DNA from: Lacihabitans sp. LS3-19
GTDB lineage: Bacteria > Bacteroidota > Bacteroidia > Cytophagales > Spirosomataceae
Assembly (NCBI RefSeq): GCF_024343575.1
Contig: NZ_RJUA01000005.1
Location: 174,081-238,080 of the forward strand
DNA length: 64,000 nucleotides
Direction: 5' to 3'
Position numbers and translations under genes: made by a program. The notes below the pieces were generated by a model that made no database searches, was not told the DNA's origin, and saw only the letters and a program-made list of their open reading frames with translations. Positions 18,389-26,888 of this stretch are shown piece by piece. Within the stretch, counting starts at the first letter, position 1, and the number at the start of each line of letters is the position of its first letter.

Positions 18389-19465
18389 TTAACTAAAATT
18401 CGCTAATACTTTAAATAGCGTTTCAAAATCTTCATCAGGTATAGCAGGAAAATTTGCAATCCGCACTGAATCTCTTTTCCATTCGCCGTATCCTTTTCCT
18501 ATAACTATATTATTATCAAACAAATACGACATTAATTTACTAACACTTTTAGGCTTTACGGCAATTACAGTGTCTGATCTAGTTTCGGGATTCTCGACTA
18601 AAATTTCAAAATCTGACCGAGTTTCAAAAAATGAATATATTTTTCCTGCTCTTTCTTCTAAATGGTTAGAAATCGCATGTATATTCTCTAGATATTCTAA
18701 ATTCCTCTTTAATAGGTAAATGCCTAAAATATTAGGTGTATAATGTGTTTGATTCTTGTCAAAATTCTCTTTAATAAATACCAAACTATTGTAATGATTC
18801 CTTTCATTGATTTCCTTAGCTTTTTCAATAGCCCTTGGTGAGAGTATCAAAAAACCTAGACCAGAAGGCAATCCAAAGCACTTTTGGCTTGAAGCCAACC
18901 AAACATCTGCCAAACTAATATTATGATTAAAGCCGCCTAATGAAGATGTGGCATCAATAAAAAGCAATGCGTGTGGGCTATTTGTTTTTAAGATGGACAA
19001 AGATTCATTCGAAATTTGCGTGCCATTTGAAGTTTCATTAGCCACACAGCAGATAATATCATTTTCAGGATCTGTTTCTGCCTCTTCAATTTTTTGATTT
19101 ACAAAAAAACGAGTACCTCGAATTTCCGGAATGGCAAACTGCAAACTAGCATTTATTTGGGCGTTAGTTACAGCATATTTAAACCATTTTTTTCCGAAAG
19201 CTCCATTATAAAAAAACTGTATTTTCCCTTTAAAAAGTGACTGAATACACACTTCCCAGCTTTCTGTAGCAGATGAAGTAAAATAAACCTCATAATTATC
19301 TGGTATATTTAAATGGTTTTTAAGAAGGCTTTTACAATCTTTCAAAAGCTGCATAAAATCATCACTGCGATGGTTTTTTTCTAAAATAACAGACGCAAAA
19401 GCTTCCGCAGCAAATTCTTTAATTCGAGGATAAATCTTTGACGGACCAGGATAAAAATTTAACAT
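18389..19465 (-). CDS. Class V aminotransferase, SerC-like
   Basis: 358 residues from the ATG at 19465. A longer frame to 19495 would start inside the terminator of the preceding operon, so the shorter start is chosen. The N-terminal NFYPGPSKIYP and NHRSDDF segments correspond to phosphoserine aminotransferase; SSQKCFGLPSGLGF carries the PLP-binding lysine and the C-terminus has the RIANFPA motif. It is divergent from canonical SerC, so a related amino donor/acceptor pair is possible. It is followed by marC. Confidence 0.82.
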   Translation of the reverse strand: MLNFYPGPSKIYPRIKEFAAEAFASVILEKNHRSDDFMQLLKDCKSLLKNHLNIPDNYEVYFTSSATESWEVCIQSLFKGKIQFFYNGAFGKKWFKYAVTNAQINASLQFAIPEIRGTRFFVNQKIEEAETDPENDIICCVANETSNGTQISNESLSILKTNSPHALLFIDATSSLGGFNHNISLADVWLASSQKCFGLPSGLGFLILSPRAIEKAKEINERNHYNSLVFIKENFDKNQTHYTPNILGIYLLKRNLEYLENIHAISNHLEERAGKIYSFFETRSDFEILVENPETRSDTVIAVKPKSVSKLMSYLFDNNIVIGKGYGEWKRDSVRIANFPAIPDEDFETLFKVLANFS

Positions 19466-19481
19466 ATTGGTATTCTTAAAC

Positions 19482-19503
19482 AAAAAAAGGGGCAAATGCC
19501 CCT
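19482..19503 (-). terminator. Strong rho-independent terminator closing the peptide operon
   Basis: On the minus strand AGGGGC, loop ATTT, GCCCCT, then seven T. Arms are at 19498-19503 and 19488-19493, and the T run corresponds to A residues 19482-19488. It lies 21 bases past the stop of the 39-residue peptide gene and separates that operon from the aminotransferase gene. Confidence 0.9.
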
Positions 19504-19524
19504 GTAAATGTATTTATAAATAGT

Positions 19525-19644
19525 TTAAGGTGTATATCTATTTCCTCCAAAATCAGAAGTAGACCCTGTTTTTAATGTTACCTTTTTAATATTCCCTAAC
19601 CTTTTCAAAACAGGCTTCGAGTATTTATTTTTCGTATCCTTCAT
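19525..19644 (-). CDS. Orphan lasso-type RiPP precursor peptide (candidate)
   Basis: A 39-residue peptide. Residues Y8, P11, L13, G17 and T23 reproduce the spacing of the lasso leader signature YxxPxLxxxGxxxxxT, in which Tyr to Gly contacts the RRE protein and Thr sits at position -2 of the core. The predicted core would then be KTGSTSDFGGNRYTP, with Asp at core position 7, a ring position used by lasso peptides. The first core residue Lys is unusual, since Gly is most common. The ATG lies 6 bases after the T9SS cargo gene stop, so the gene is in the same operon, and a terminator follows. No lasso cyclase, RRE protein or leader protease is encoded in this window. The leader match is clear; maturation is unproven. 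Confidence 0.72.
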   Translation of the reverse strand: MKDTKNKYSKPVLKRLGNIKKVTLKTGSTSDFGGNRYTP

Positions 19645-19650
19645 CTCTAT

Positions 19651-20916
19651 TTACTGTTTTACAATTCTCTTTTTAATAATTCTAGTATCTACTAATCTAA
19701 CTTCTAACACTAAATTCCCTGCAGAAACATCGCTAATATCGAAACCTCCTGACATCTGGGTCCAAGTCTTTAAAAGTTTTCCATTGTTGTTATATAAATA
19801 AGCATCAGAAATCTCTTCTTTTTTTACATTTTTCAAAGTAATAAAGTCAGTGCAAGGATTGGGATAAACTTCAACTTGTCCATCCAAAAATAAATTTACA
19901 CTTATAATTTTTGAAAACTCAAAGCTGTTATCTATATCAACCTGTTTAAGTCGATAGTAATTAATGCCATCTAAGGGTTTTTCATCCACAAAAGCATATT
20001 CAGAAACTGCATTTAGACTACCGTCCCCTTTAACTTTTCCAATTGTTTCAAAACTTTTAGCATCGGTGCTACGCTGTATTTCAAAATGAGAGAAATTGGA
20101 TTCTGAGGTGGTTTGCCAAAGAAGATTTATTGATAGTTCATAATTTCTTTTCGCTTCAAAACTTAATAGATCTAAAGGAAAAACCGAAGACGTGCTTGTT
20201 CCATTTGCTAATTGTAAACCATTGAAAGCACCAGTAGACCCTCCTGAATTCCAAGATGAGTTAGCTACCGATGATATCTCTATAAATCCACCATTACTTA
20301 CTACTGACGCACCATAAAATGTACCGCCATCTCTAAATACGTACTCTGCAGTTGTTGAAGTAGTTCCTGTTTTGACAGGAATATTAGTACCAGAAAAATA
20401 GGATCCATACTGAATATCTGTGGCACCACCATCAGTAATTGAAACTGCGTCATATACCGTAAAACTACCTCCATTAGTGAGATCAACATTTGGAGTTCCA
20501 TCATTTAAATCGTCAATATCATTTCCGATGACTTGATTTGGACACTGCATTAAAATAAATGTTCCAGTACCATTTTGTAAATCTGGACTAAAATCAGCGG
20601 TATTTACACTTGTAGAATTAGCTGGAGTAGAGGTTGTCAAAACGGATGTTGAGGCTCTCCATAAAAATAAACCATTGGAACCAATAGTCTGCCCTGACAA
20701 CGATATCTTTTGTCTAATAACCCCTGCTCCGGTTGCATCTCCATCGATTAACAAGAAACATAAGCCATTCAAACTTTGCCCAGGTGTTCCCATAATTTCA
20801 AAAAATTCTAAAGGAGAATCTGTTCCAGGCGGATTAATTAAAATCGACCTGATTTGCTGAGCAGATAGGTAAGAGTATCCAAAGGAAAATAAAACAAAAA
20901 ATAAAATTTTCTTCAT
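19651..20916 (-). CDS. T9SS-secreted protein with type A sorting tail
   Basis: 421 residues. A signal peptide ends at LSAQ. The N-terminal region (IRSILINPPGTDSPLEFFEIMGTPGQSLNG) resembles a lamin-tail-type domain as found in secreted nucleases and adhesins, followed by Ser/Thr/Gly-rich beta structure. A fibronectin-like segment lies around 255-340 (LLWQTTSESNFSHFEIQRS) and a type A sorting tail starting at EVYPNP ends the protein. It should be exported by Sec and then by the SprA-dependent T9SS, and attached to or released from the cell surface. It sits 15 bases after the exported nuclease gene and 6 bases before the lasso-like peptide gene. Confidence 0.88.
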   Translation of the reverse strand: MKKILFFVLFSFGYSYLSAQQIRSILINPPGTDSPLEFFEIMGTPGQSLNGLCFLLIDGDATGAGVIRQKISLSGQTIGSNGLFLWRASTSVLTTSTPANSTSVNTADFSPDLQNGTGTFILMQCPNQVIGNDIDDLNDGTPNVDLTNGGSFTVYDAVSITDGGATDIQYGSYFSGTNIPVKTGTTSTTAEYVFRDGGTFYGASVVSNGGFIEISSVANSSWNSGGSTGAFNGLQLANGTSTSSVFPLDLLSFEAKRNYELSINLLWQTTSESNFSHFEIQRSTDAKSFETIGKVKGDGSLNAVSEYAFVDEKPLDGINYYRLKQVDIDNSFEFSKIISVNLFLDGQVEVYPNPCTDFITLKNVKKEEISDAYLYNNNGKLLKTWTQMSGGFDISDVSAGNLVLEVRLVDTRIIKKRIVKQ

Positions 20917-20931
20917 ATAAGTATATAAATT

Positions 20932-23832
20932 TTAATCACACCCACCAACTTCAGCCTTAAAAACCACACCATTTTCCGCAACAAACCCCGGACTTAATTC
21001 TATAGATGGTGCCACAAATTTAATGTTAGACAAATTAAAAACCTTATTTGTCACAACTATTTTTCCATTTATTTTGTTTGCAATAACATCTCCAATAATG
21101 TTATCAAAATCATTACTTGGACTATCTAAAACAATAATATTATCACAAGGTGACAAAACCGGTCTGCTAAAATATTCGTATTGCGATATTGTTGCATAAT
21201 GATCAGATGTTGTAGTAGAATAATAATGAACTGGAGGCCTAAAACTAGTGACAGAGTTCGGAATATATTTCAAACCAGTTTCTTTATCACCGAAACCATA
21301 TGAAATTATTTGGTGATCGATATAATCGGAAAATGTACTAGTACTCGAACAACCGATATCGCTAAATAATTTTGTAATAGGATTCCAAAGGACGTTTGGC
21401 CTTTTACTATTCAATAATGTATCTTCAGGATTTTGATGCAAAAATGGTGCATAAGTACTAGCATGACCTCCAGCATAGATAGATTGATCCAAATCGTCAT
21501 TTAAATCTCCAATTATCATGATCTTTCTGCTTGGAAACTGAACTTGAAGGGAATCATACAAAACCTTAACATCAAACTTTCTTCTTTCAAACGCCTCTAG
21601 ATCTGACCCAGATTTTGCATGTAAGCCTACAAAAAGTACAGTGTCTTTTTTGCCTGACAAATCAATTTCTGCCATAAACTGAAATGGCTTACGACCAGAA
21701 GCCCAAAATTGAGTAGCCAAACCAGTTGGAGGATAATCCTCTAAAACTAGATTCTCAAACATTGGTCTTGAAAAAATTTTTCTTACAATATTTTTATTGT
21801 AAATAACACAAACACGCTGTCCAAAAGGATCCGGAGTTTCTAAGTAAGAGTATGAATAGGAAGAGGAACATTCACCAGTATATGTTCCTGAGCCATATTC
21901 TGTATTTAAACCCTCTATTAACTTTCCGAAAGCCGTCGTATTATCTTCTGGATTTGAGGCATTATAACTACATATCTCTTGCAACATATACAAATCCGAG
22001 TGAGCCGCATTTAAAACAGTTTGGCAATTCGCAATTTGTAAATTATCATCCACCCCACTTTGGCTCGGTCCAAATGTTGGATTCCCCAACCACTCTAGAT
22101 TCCAGTTAAAAACATCAAATTTATCTACAGGTTTTGAATAGGTTGTCACGCCACAACCACTCGTAGAAACACAGGGATATGTACTTTCCTGAAAATCAGA
22201 TGTTAGCCTTGGAAATAATTGCATTTTATCAGTAGTTCCACCGGCATTAATAAATCTACCAACTATACCAGTTATATCTTGAGTTACTGTAGGAATAGCA
22301 GACCCAATGATTGAAACAGCTCCTGCATCCACCCTGATTTCTGAAAATCCCTGATTGTTACAGGCACTTAGATTGTAATTTGAAGCAGAGGAATATGTCC
22401 CAATATTTAGAATATTTACACCTTTCTCTTTTACAATCCTCCCTTCATTAATTTTTAAAAAATCCATAAATGAAGTGTCAATTGGAGGATTGTTGGCGTC
22501 AAATACCAAAGGTAAAATCGGAATTCCACCTGCAATTTTATCAAAACAGGTAATAGAAACAATTTCAGATTCTCCGTTAAATCTCGTTGGAGTACCACTT
22601 AAACTTACCCAATCTCCTATTTTAAGTGAATAATTGGAAACGATATTGGTTTGATAAACCGCAATACCTCCTGTAGAATCTTGCAAATAAAACTTACTAC
22701 TGCCAAAAACACCAGTTACTTGGCCTTTGATAGTATAAATTGTGAGTCCAGTATAACTCCCCAAAGGAGGCAAAGTATTTCTTACTGTATCTATATCTGT
22801 AATAATTCCGCAAGATAGACCATCAGATACTTTTCCATCTAACTTAATATTTAAATTAGACGCTCCACCGCCTGAGTTGACTATATTAAAACCTGTCCCT
22901 CCATATAAACCTATTGCCAAATTAGCCTTTAACCTTACATAAATAGCTGTTTGACCAAAATACCCATCCGAATAAGTTACAGTAATTGAATCGGAGAAAT
23001 TCAGTGTTTCTTCAAGAGAAATTTCAAAATCATGAGGAGCTTTTACGCCTACATTTCCAACGGAGGGGTCTAAATTAATTCCACTTAATTGATAAAGGAG
23101 AGGCAGGGAAGGGCCGTTGTTTACTAAATAATTGATATCGGAGATAGATTTTTTAGTAGTTAACAAAGTTGGAGAGGTATTATCTTCCCCTGTTAGTTTT
23201 ATTTCATCTATGAGCCATAATTCCCCTGGAGAGTTATTTTTCAATGAAACCCTAAAATATAAATTTGGGACCGAAGGTAAGTCTGTTAAAACAATAGAGC
23301 TATATCCATCTAAATTCTCACCTCCTTTTGTAGCAGTAAAAGTCCCAAAATTCCCAACACCACTGTAATATCTTGAAGCGAGACCTGTTCCGTTAAATCC
23401 CCACCACGAATTTCCCGTTGTGAAACCTTTTACTTCAATTTCTTTATAAAAGTTTATTCCATCTGTGCTAAATAAAACCTCGACATAATCTGAAGCATCG
23501 GCACCGTTAGCAGTTGTAATAGAGTAAGAAGCTAATTTAAATTCTATTTTAAGGTTTTTCAAATACGTTGTATTTATTGGATCAAAATCTAGAAGTGTGT
23601 TGCCATTTAATGTTCCAAAACTTTTTGATCCACCATTAAATAGATTTGCGTTTAATGGTTTGCCAGGGTTTGCCAACACGCCACTTAAAATGCTATCCCC
23701 TGTCCCAGAAACTGAATAATTCCAAGCAGGAACAGCGGGTAGGGTCTCAAAATCTTGTTGGGCAATAGTAATCTGCGAGAGTACTTTCGAAAAGGAAAAT
23801 AGAAAGAAGGCGAGAAAAAGACCTCTTTTCAT
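20932..23832 (-). CDS. Exported endonuclease/exonuclease/phosphatase-domain protein with 3-coathanger-type C-terminus
   Basis: 966 residues with a signal peptide (FSKVLSQ). The N-terminal third is beta-sandwich. About residues 350-440 look like an OB-fold nucleic-acid-binding domain (TIYTIKGQVTGVFGSSKFYLQ). An endonuclease/exonuclease/phosphatase domain covers roughly 565-870, with FNWNLEWLG, LQEICSY, HAKSGSD, GDLNDDLD and a terminal SDHYAT motif. This order resembles ExeM-type extracellular nucleases. The last ~75 residues (SNIKFVAPSIELSPGF, ending FKAEVGGCD) match the 3-coathanger stack domain seen at the end of many Cytophagales secreted proteins; no standard T9SS tail is present. It is the first gene of the operon ending in the lasso-like peptide. 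Confidence 0.86.
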   Translation of the reverse strand: MKRGLFLAFFLFSFSKVLSQITIAQQDFETLPAVPAWNYSVSGTGDSILSGVLANPGKPLNANLFNGGSKSFGTLNGNTLLDFDPINTTYLKNLKIEFKLASYSITTANGADASDYVEVLFSTDGINFYKEIEVKGFTTGNSWWGFNGTGLASRYYSGVGNFGTFTATKGGENLDGYSSIVLTDLPSVPNLYFRVSLKNNSPGELWLIDEIKLTGEDNTSPTLLTTKKSISDINYLVNNGPSLPLLYQLSGINLDPSVGNVGVKAPHDFEISLEETLNFSDSITVTYSDGYFGQTAIYVRLKANLAIGLYGGTGFNIVNSGGGASNLNIKLDGKVSDGLSCGIITDIDTVRNTLPPLGSYTGLTIYTIKGQVTGVFGSSKFYLQDSTGGIAVYQTNIVSNYSLKIGDWVSLSGTPTRFNGESEIVSITCFDKIAGGIPILPLVFDANNPPIDTSFMDFLKINEGRIVKEKGVNILNIGTYSSASNYNLSACNNQGFSEIRVDAGAVSIIGSAIPTVTQDITGIVGRFINAGGTTDKMQLFPRLTSDFQESTYPCVSTSGCGVTTYSKPVDKFDVFNWNLEWLGNPTFGPSQSGVDDNLQIANCQTVLNAAHSDLYMLQEICSYNASNPEDNTTAFGKLIEGLNTEYGSGTYTGECSSSYSYSYLETPDPFGQRVCVIYNKNIVRKIFSRPMFENLVLEDYPPTGLATQFWASGRKPFQFMAEIDLSGKKDTVLFVGLHAKSGSDLEAFERRKFDVKVLYDSLQVQFPSRKIMIIGDLNDDLDQSIYAGGHASTYAPFLHQNPEDTLLNSKRPNVLWNPITKLFSDIGCSSTSTFSDYIDHQIISYGFGDKETGLKYIPNSVTSFRPPVHYYSTTTSDHYATISQYEYFSRPVLSPCDNIIVLDSPSNDFDNIIGDVIANKINGKIVVTNKVFNLSNIKFVAPSIELSPGFVAENGVVFKAEVGGCD

Positions 23833-23871
23833 TTAATTAGTTTTAAGTAGTTTGTATTCTGAAATTTGATT

Positions 23872-23879
23872 CAAATGTA
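23872..23879 (-). promoter_or_regulatory. -7 box for the nuclease/T9SS cargo/peptide operon
   Basis: TACATTTG on the minus strand is an exact TAnnTTTG match 39 bases before the first start codon of the operon. A -33 TTG at the standard spacing is not present. Confidence 0.45.
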
Positions 23880-23931
23880 ATATCAATTAATCAAAATTAG
23901 GATATGAAATATTATCAATTCGTTAAATAAA

Positions 23932-24234
23932 TCAATATTGACTTAAAGGAATCCTAATTCTCGGTTTTTCGGCAATGGCCTCAGGCTTAAACATCAAAAA
24001 CCAATTGGTGATTTCTTCGAATGCTGCAATATTTAAAGTATAAACTACAAACTGTCCTTTCTTTTTGGAGCTTACTAATTCAGCCTGTCTTAATAAATCT
24101 AAATGATGTGAAATACTTGGTTTAGACATATTAAATCTATCAGAAATTTCTCCAGCTGAAAGATCTCCAAGCCTTAAGATTTCTAAAATCTCACGTCTTG
24201 TTTTATCATTTAATGCCTTGAAAAGGTTATTCAT
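23932..24234 (-). CDS. ArsR/SdpR-family winged-helix repressor
   Basis: 100 residues. The fold is a compact ArsR-type winged helix: LFKALNDKTRREILEIL, LSAGEISDRFNMSKPSISHHLDLL (recognition helix) and the wing SSKKKGQFVVYTL. No cysteine metal site is present, and the pattern fits the SdpR autorepressor subgroup. SdpR is normally paired with an SdpI immunity membrane protein, which is absent here. It is divergent from thrA across 191 AT-rich bases. Confidence 0.88.
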   Translation of the reverse strand: MNNLFKALNDKTRREILEILRLGDLSAGEISDRFNMSKPSISHHLDLLRQAELVSSKKKGQFVVYTLNIAAFEEITNWFLMFKPEAIAEKPRIRIPLSQY

Positions 24235-24361
24235 CGTATTTGTAAAAATTAATAATTGTAAATTTAACTAATTAATTATTTATACCTACAACAAAATGAT
24301 ATTTTTTCGAATATTTTCAAGAGTTTTAAAAACTAAAATTTAATAAGGGCATAATAATTGG

Positions 24362-24369
24362 TATATTTG
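24362..24369 (+). promoter_or_regulatory. -7 box upstream of thrA
   Basis: TATATTTG is an exact TAnnTTTG match 56 bases before the thrA start. A TTTA at 24339-24342 with a 19-base spacer is a weak -33 candidate. No threonine-leader peptide or attenuator hairpin is visible between box and start. Confidence 0.5.
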
Positions 24370-24425
24370 CAGCATATAATGTTAAAGAAATTTAGCTTTT
24401 TTAATAATAAAATATTCTTTGTTTA

Positions 24426-26876
24426 ATGAAAGTCCTAAAATTTGGCGGTACATCTGTTGGAACTGTTGATAGCATAAATCAAGTCATACATATAATTTCT
24501 GAAAATAAAACCCCAGTTGCCGTAGTATATTCAGCTATGGGAGGAGTTACCAATAAGTTGATTGAAATAGGAAATCTTGCTACAGCAGGAGATTCCAAAT
24601 ATTTAGATATCCTTAAAAATATCGAAGAAAGACACATGAACGCCATAAGATCATTGATTGGCGTAAAGTCTCAAAGCTCAATTATCGCTAAAATAAAAGG
24701 CAATTTTAACGAAATCGAAGATTTGCTAAAAGGTATAACCTACATTGGAGAATTAACTTTTCGTACTTTAGATTTACTTTTAAGTTTCGGGGAAAGACTT
24801 TCTACGCAAATTATCACATTCGCATTAAATGAGCGAGGAATAAACGCTGAGTACATAGATACAAGAAACATTATAAAAACAAATAGCCATTTTGGCTTTG
24901 CAGAAGTTGATTTTGCAGCTACAAATCCTTTAATAAAAAAAGCATTATCAGACACTAAAAAAGTTTATTGCTTGACTGGGTTTATAGCTTCAAATTATGA
25001 AGGAGTAACTACAACTCTCGGAAGAGGTGGCTCTGATTATACTGCTTCTATTGTTGGAGCCGCTTTAAATGCCGAAGTGATTGAAATTTGGACAGACGTA
25101 AACGGCATGATGACTTCAGATCCAAGGAAGGTCAAAAATGCATTTACTATTCCTGACATTTCTTATGCTGAAGCCATGGAACTTTCTCATTTTGGAGCAA
25201 AAGTAATCTATCCTCCAAGCTTGGTCCCTGCCTTTCAAAAAAACATACCCATAAAAATCCTGAACACTTTCTCAAAAGAGCACCCAGGTACAACTATTTC
25301 GAAAGAAATAAACCAAAAAGCCTATTCTATCACGGGGATATCCTCAATAGATGAAATATCCTTGGTAAACCTTCAGGGAAATGGCATGATAGGTGTCGCT
25401 GGTGTTTCTGCTAAACTTTTTGGAATACTTGCAGAATACAAAATCTCAGTAATTCTAATATCACAAGCATCTTCGGAGCATTCAATATGTTTTGCCATAG
25501 AACCAAAAATGGCCGATACTGTTCAAACCATTTTAGAAGAAGGTTTCAAAGCTGAAATTAGTAATGGCGACATTGAAAGCATTTCCATTCAAAATAGTCT
25601 ATCTATTATTGCAGTTGTTGGCGAAGGAATGAAGTCATCTTCTGGAACTTCTGGAAAGTTATTTTCAATATTAGGTAAAAATGGTATCAATGTAATAGCC
25701 ACAGCACAAGGTTCATCGGAGTTAAACATTTCGGTTGTAATTAAGAAAAAAGATATTAGCAAAGCCCTCAATGCTATTCATGAGACTTTTTTCGAAATTG
25801 ATGGCTTTACTTTGAACCTATTCATCGTGGGGCCAAGTGGACTAATTGGTAAAACACTCTTAAAACAGATAGCTCAACAATCTGAGTTTTTGAAAAAAGA
25901 AAAAAATCTAAATATCCGTTTGGCTGGCTTAGCAAATACCAAGAAAATGCTCCTTGACCCAAATGGAATTGAAATAGAAACTTGGGCTCAAAAACTAGAT
26001 GAAGCTGGAGAGAAAATCAATTTGAGCGAATTTATTGACGATATCAAAACTTTAAACTTAGCGAATAGCATTTTTGCAGACTGCTCAGCCGACAAAGACA
26101 TTGTGCAATATTATTATCCATTGTTAGATAGTAATATTTCAATAGTTACGCCCAACAAAGTAGCTAACTCAGGTTCTTTCGCTGAATACGAATCTTTAAG
26201 AAACATTGCAAAAAAACGCAATGTAAAATTCTTATACGAAACCAATGTTGGGGCGGGTTTGCCACTTATAAACACCCTTCAAGGCTTAATAAATAGTGGA
26301 GACCAAATACATAAAATAGAAGCTGTGCTTAGCGGCACTTTATCATTTTTGTTTAACAACTTTGTGGTAGGCTCAAAGTTTGTAGATATCGTAAAAGAGG
26401 CAAAAGCCAAAGGATTTACAGAACCAGACCCACGAGACGACTTAAATGGAACAGACGTAGCTCGGAAAATATTGATATTAGCTCGGGAATCTGGATTAAA
26501 ACTTGAGTTTAAGGAAGTTGAAAATATACCGCTTTTGAGCGAAGAAGCAATGGCTGCTGACTCAGTGGAGAGTTTCTATGATGTTTTAGAAAAAGAAAAT
26601 AGCAAATACGAATCATTATTATCAACTGCTGCTGAAAAAGGCGAAGTTTTAAGATTCATCGCAAGTTTAGAAAAAGGAAAAGCAAAATTAGGTCTTACTT
26701 CAGTAGGAAAATCGCATCCTTTTTACAATTTGGCTGGTTCTGAAAATATTGTTTCGTTTACAACTGAGCGATATTTCAGTAATCCTTTGGTAGTAAAAGG
26801 CCCAGGTGCGGGTGCTGAAGTAACCGCAATGGGTGTTTTTGCAGACATTATAAGTTTAAGTAGTTTTTTGGCATAA
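24426..26876 (+). CDS. thrA: Bifunctional aspartate kinase / homoserine dehydrogenase I
   Basis: 816 residues, the usual length of the fused enzyme. The aspartokinase part starts with KFGGTSVG and contains GRGGSDYTA. Two ACT regulatory repeats (about 310-460) normally mediate threonine feedback. The homoserine dehydrogenase part begins near residue 466 (NLFIVGPSGLIGKTLLKQI) and includes TPNKVAN, NVGAGLPLINTLQGL and FTEPDPRDDLNGTDVARK. It catalyses the first and third steps of threonine/methionine synthesis. thrB follows after 12 bases. Confidence 0.96.
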   Translation: MKVLKFGGTSVGTVDSINQVIHIISENKTPVAVVYSAMGGVTNKLIEIGNLATAGDSKYLDILKNIEERHMNAIRSLIGVKSQSSIIAKIKGNFNEIEDLLKGITYIGELTFRTLDLLLSFGERLSTQIITFALNERGINAEYIDTRNIIKTNSHFGFAEVDFAATNPLIKKALSDTKKVYCLTGFIASNYEGVTTTLGRGGSDYTASIVGAALNAEVIEIWTDVNGMMTSDPRKVKNAFTIPDISYAEAMELSHFGAKVIYPPSLVPAFQKNIPIKILNTFSKEHPGTTISKEINQKAYSITGISSIDEISLVNLQGNGMIGVAGVSAKLFGILAEYKISVILISQASSEHSICFAIEPKMADTVQTILEEGFKAEISNGDIESISIQNSLSIIAVVGEGMKSSSGTSGKLFSILGKNGINVIATAQGSSELNISVVIKKKDISKALNAIHETFFEIDGFTLNLFIVGPSGLIGKTLLKQIAQQSEFLKKEKNLNIRLAGLANTKKMLLDPNGIEIETWAQKLDEAGEKINLSEFIDDIKTLNLANSIFADCSADKDIVQYYYPLLDSNISIVTPNKVANSGSFAEYESLRNIAKKRNVKFLYETNVGAGLPLINTLQGLINSGDQIHKIEAVLSGTLSFLFNNFVVGSKFVDIVKEAKAKGFTEPDPRDDLNGTDVARKILILARESGLKLEFKEVENIPLLSEEAMAADSVESFYDVLEKENSKYESLLSTAAEKGEVLRFIASLEKGKAKLGLTSVGKSHPFYNLAGSENIVSFTTERYFSNPLVVKGPGAGAEVTAMGVFADIISLSSFLA

Positions 26877-26888
26877 ATCAAAAAAAAA

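Noticed and set aside
19466..19495. Longer start of the class V aminotransferase
   Set aside because: It would begin inside the terminator hairpin of the upstream operon; the ATG at 19465 gives the family-typical N-terminus.
24235..24425. Threonine-attenuator leader before thrA
   Set aside because: No short frame rich in Thr/Ile codons and no terminator hairpin are visible there.
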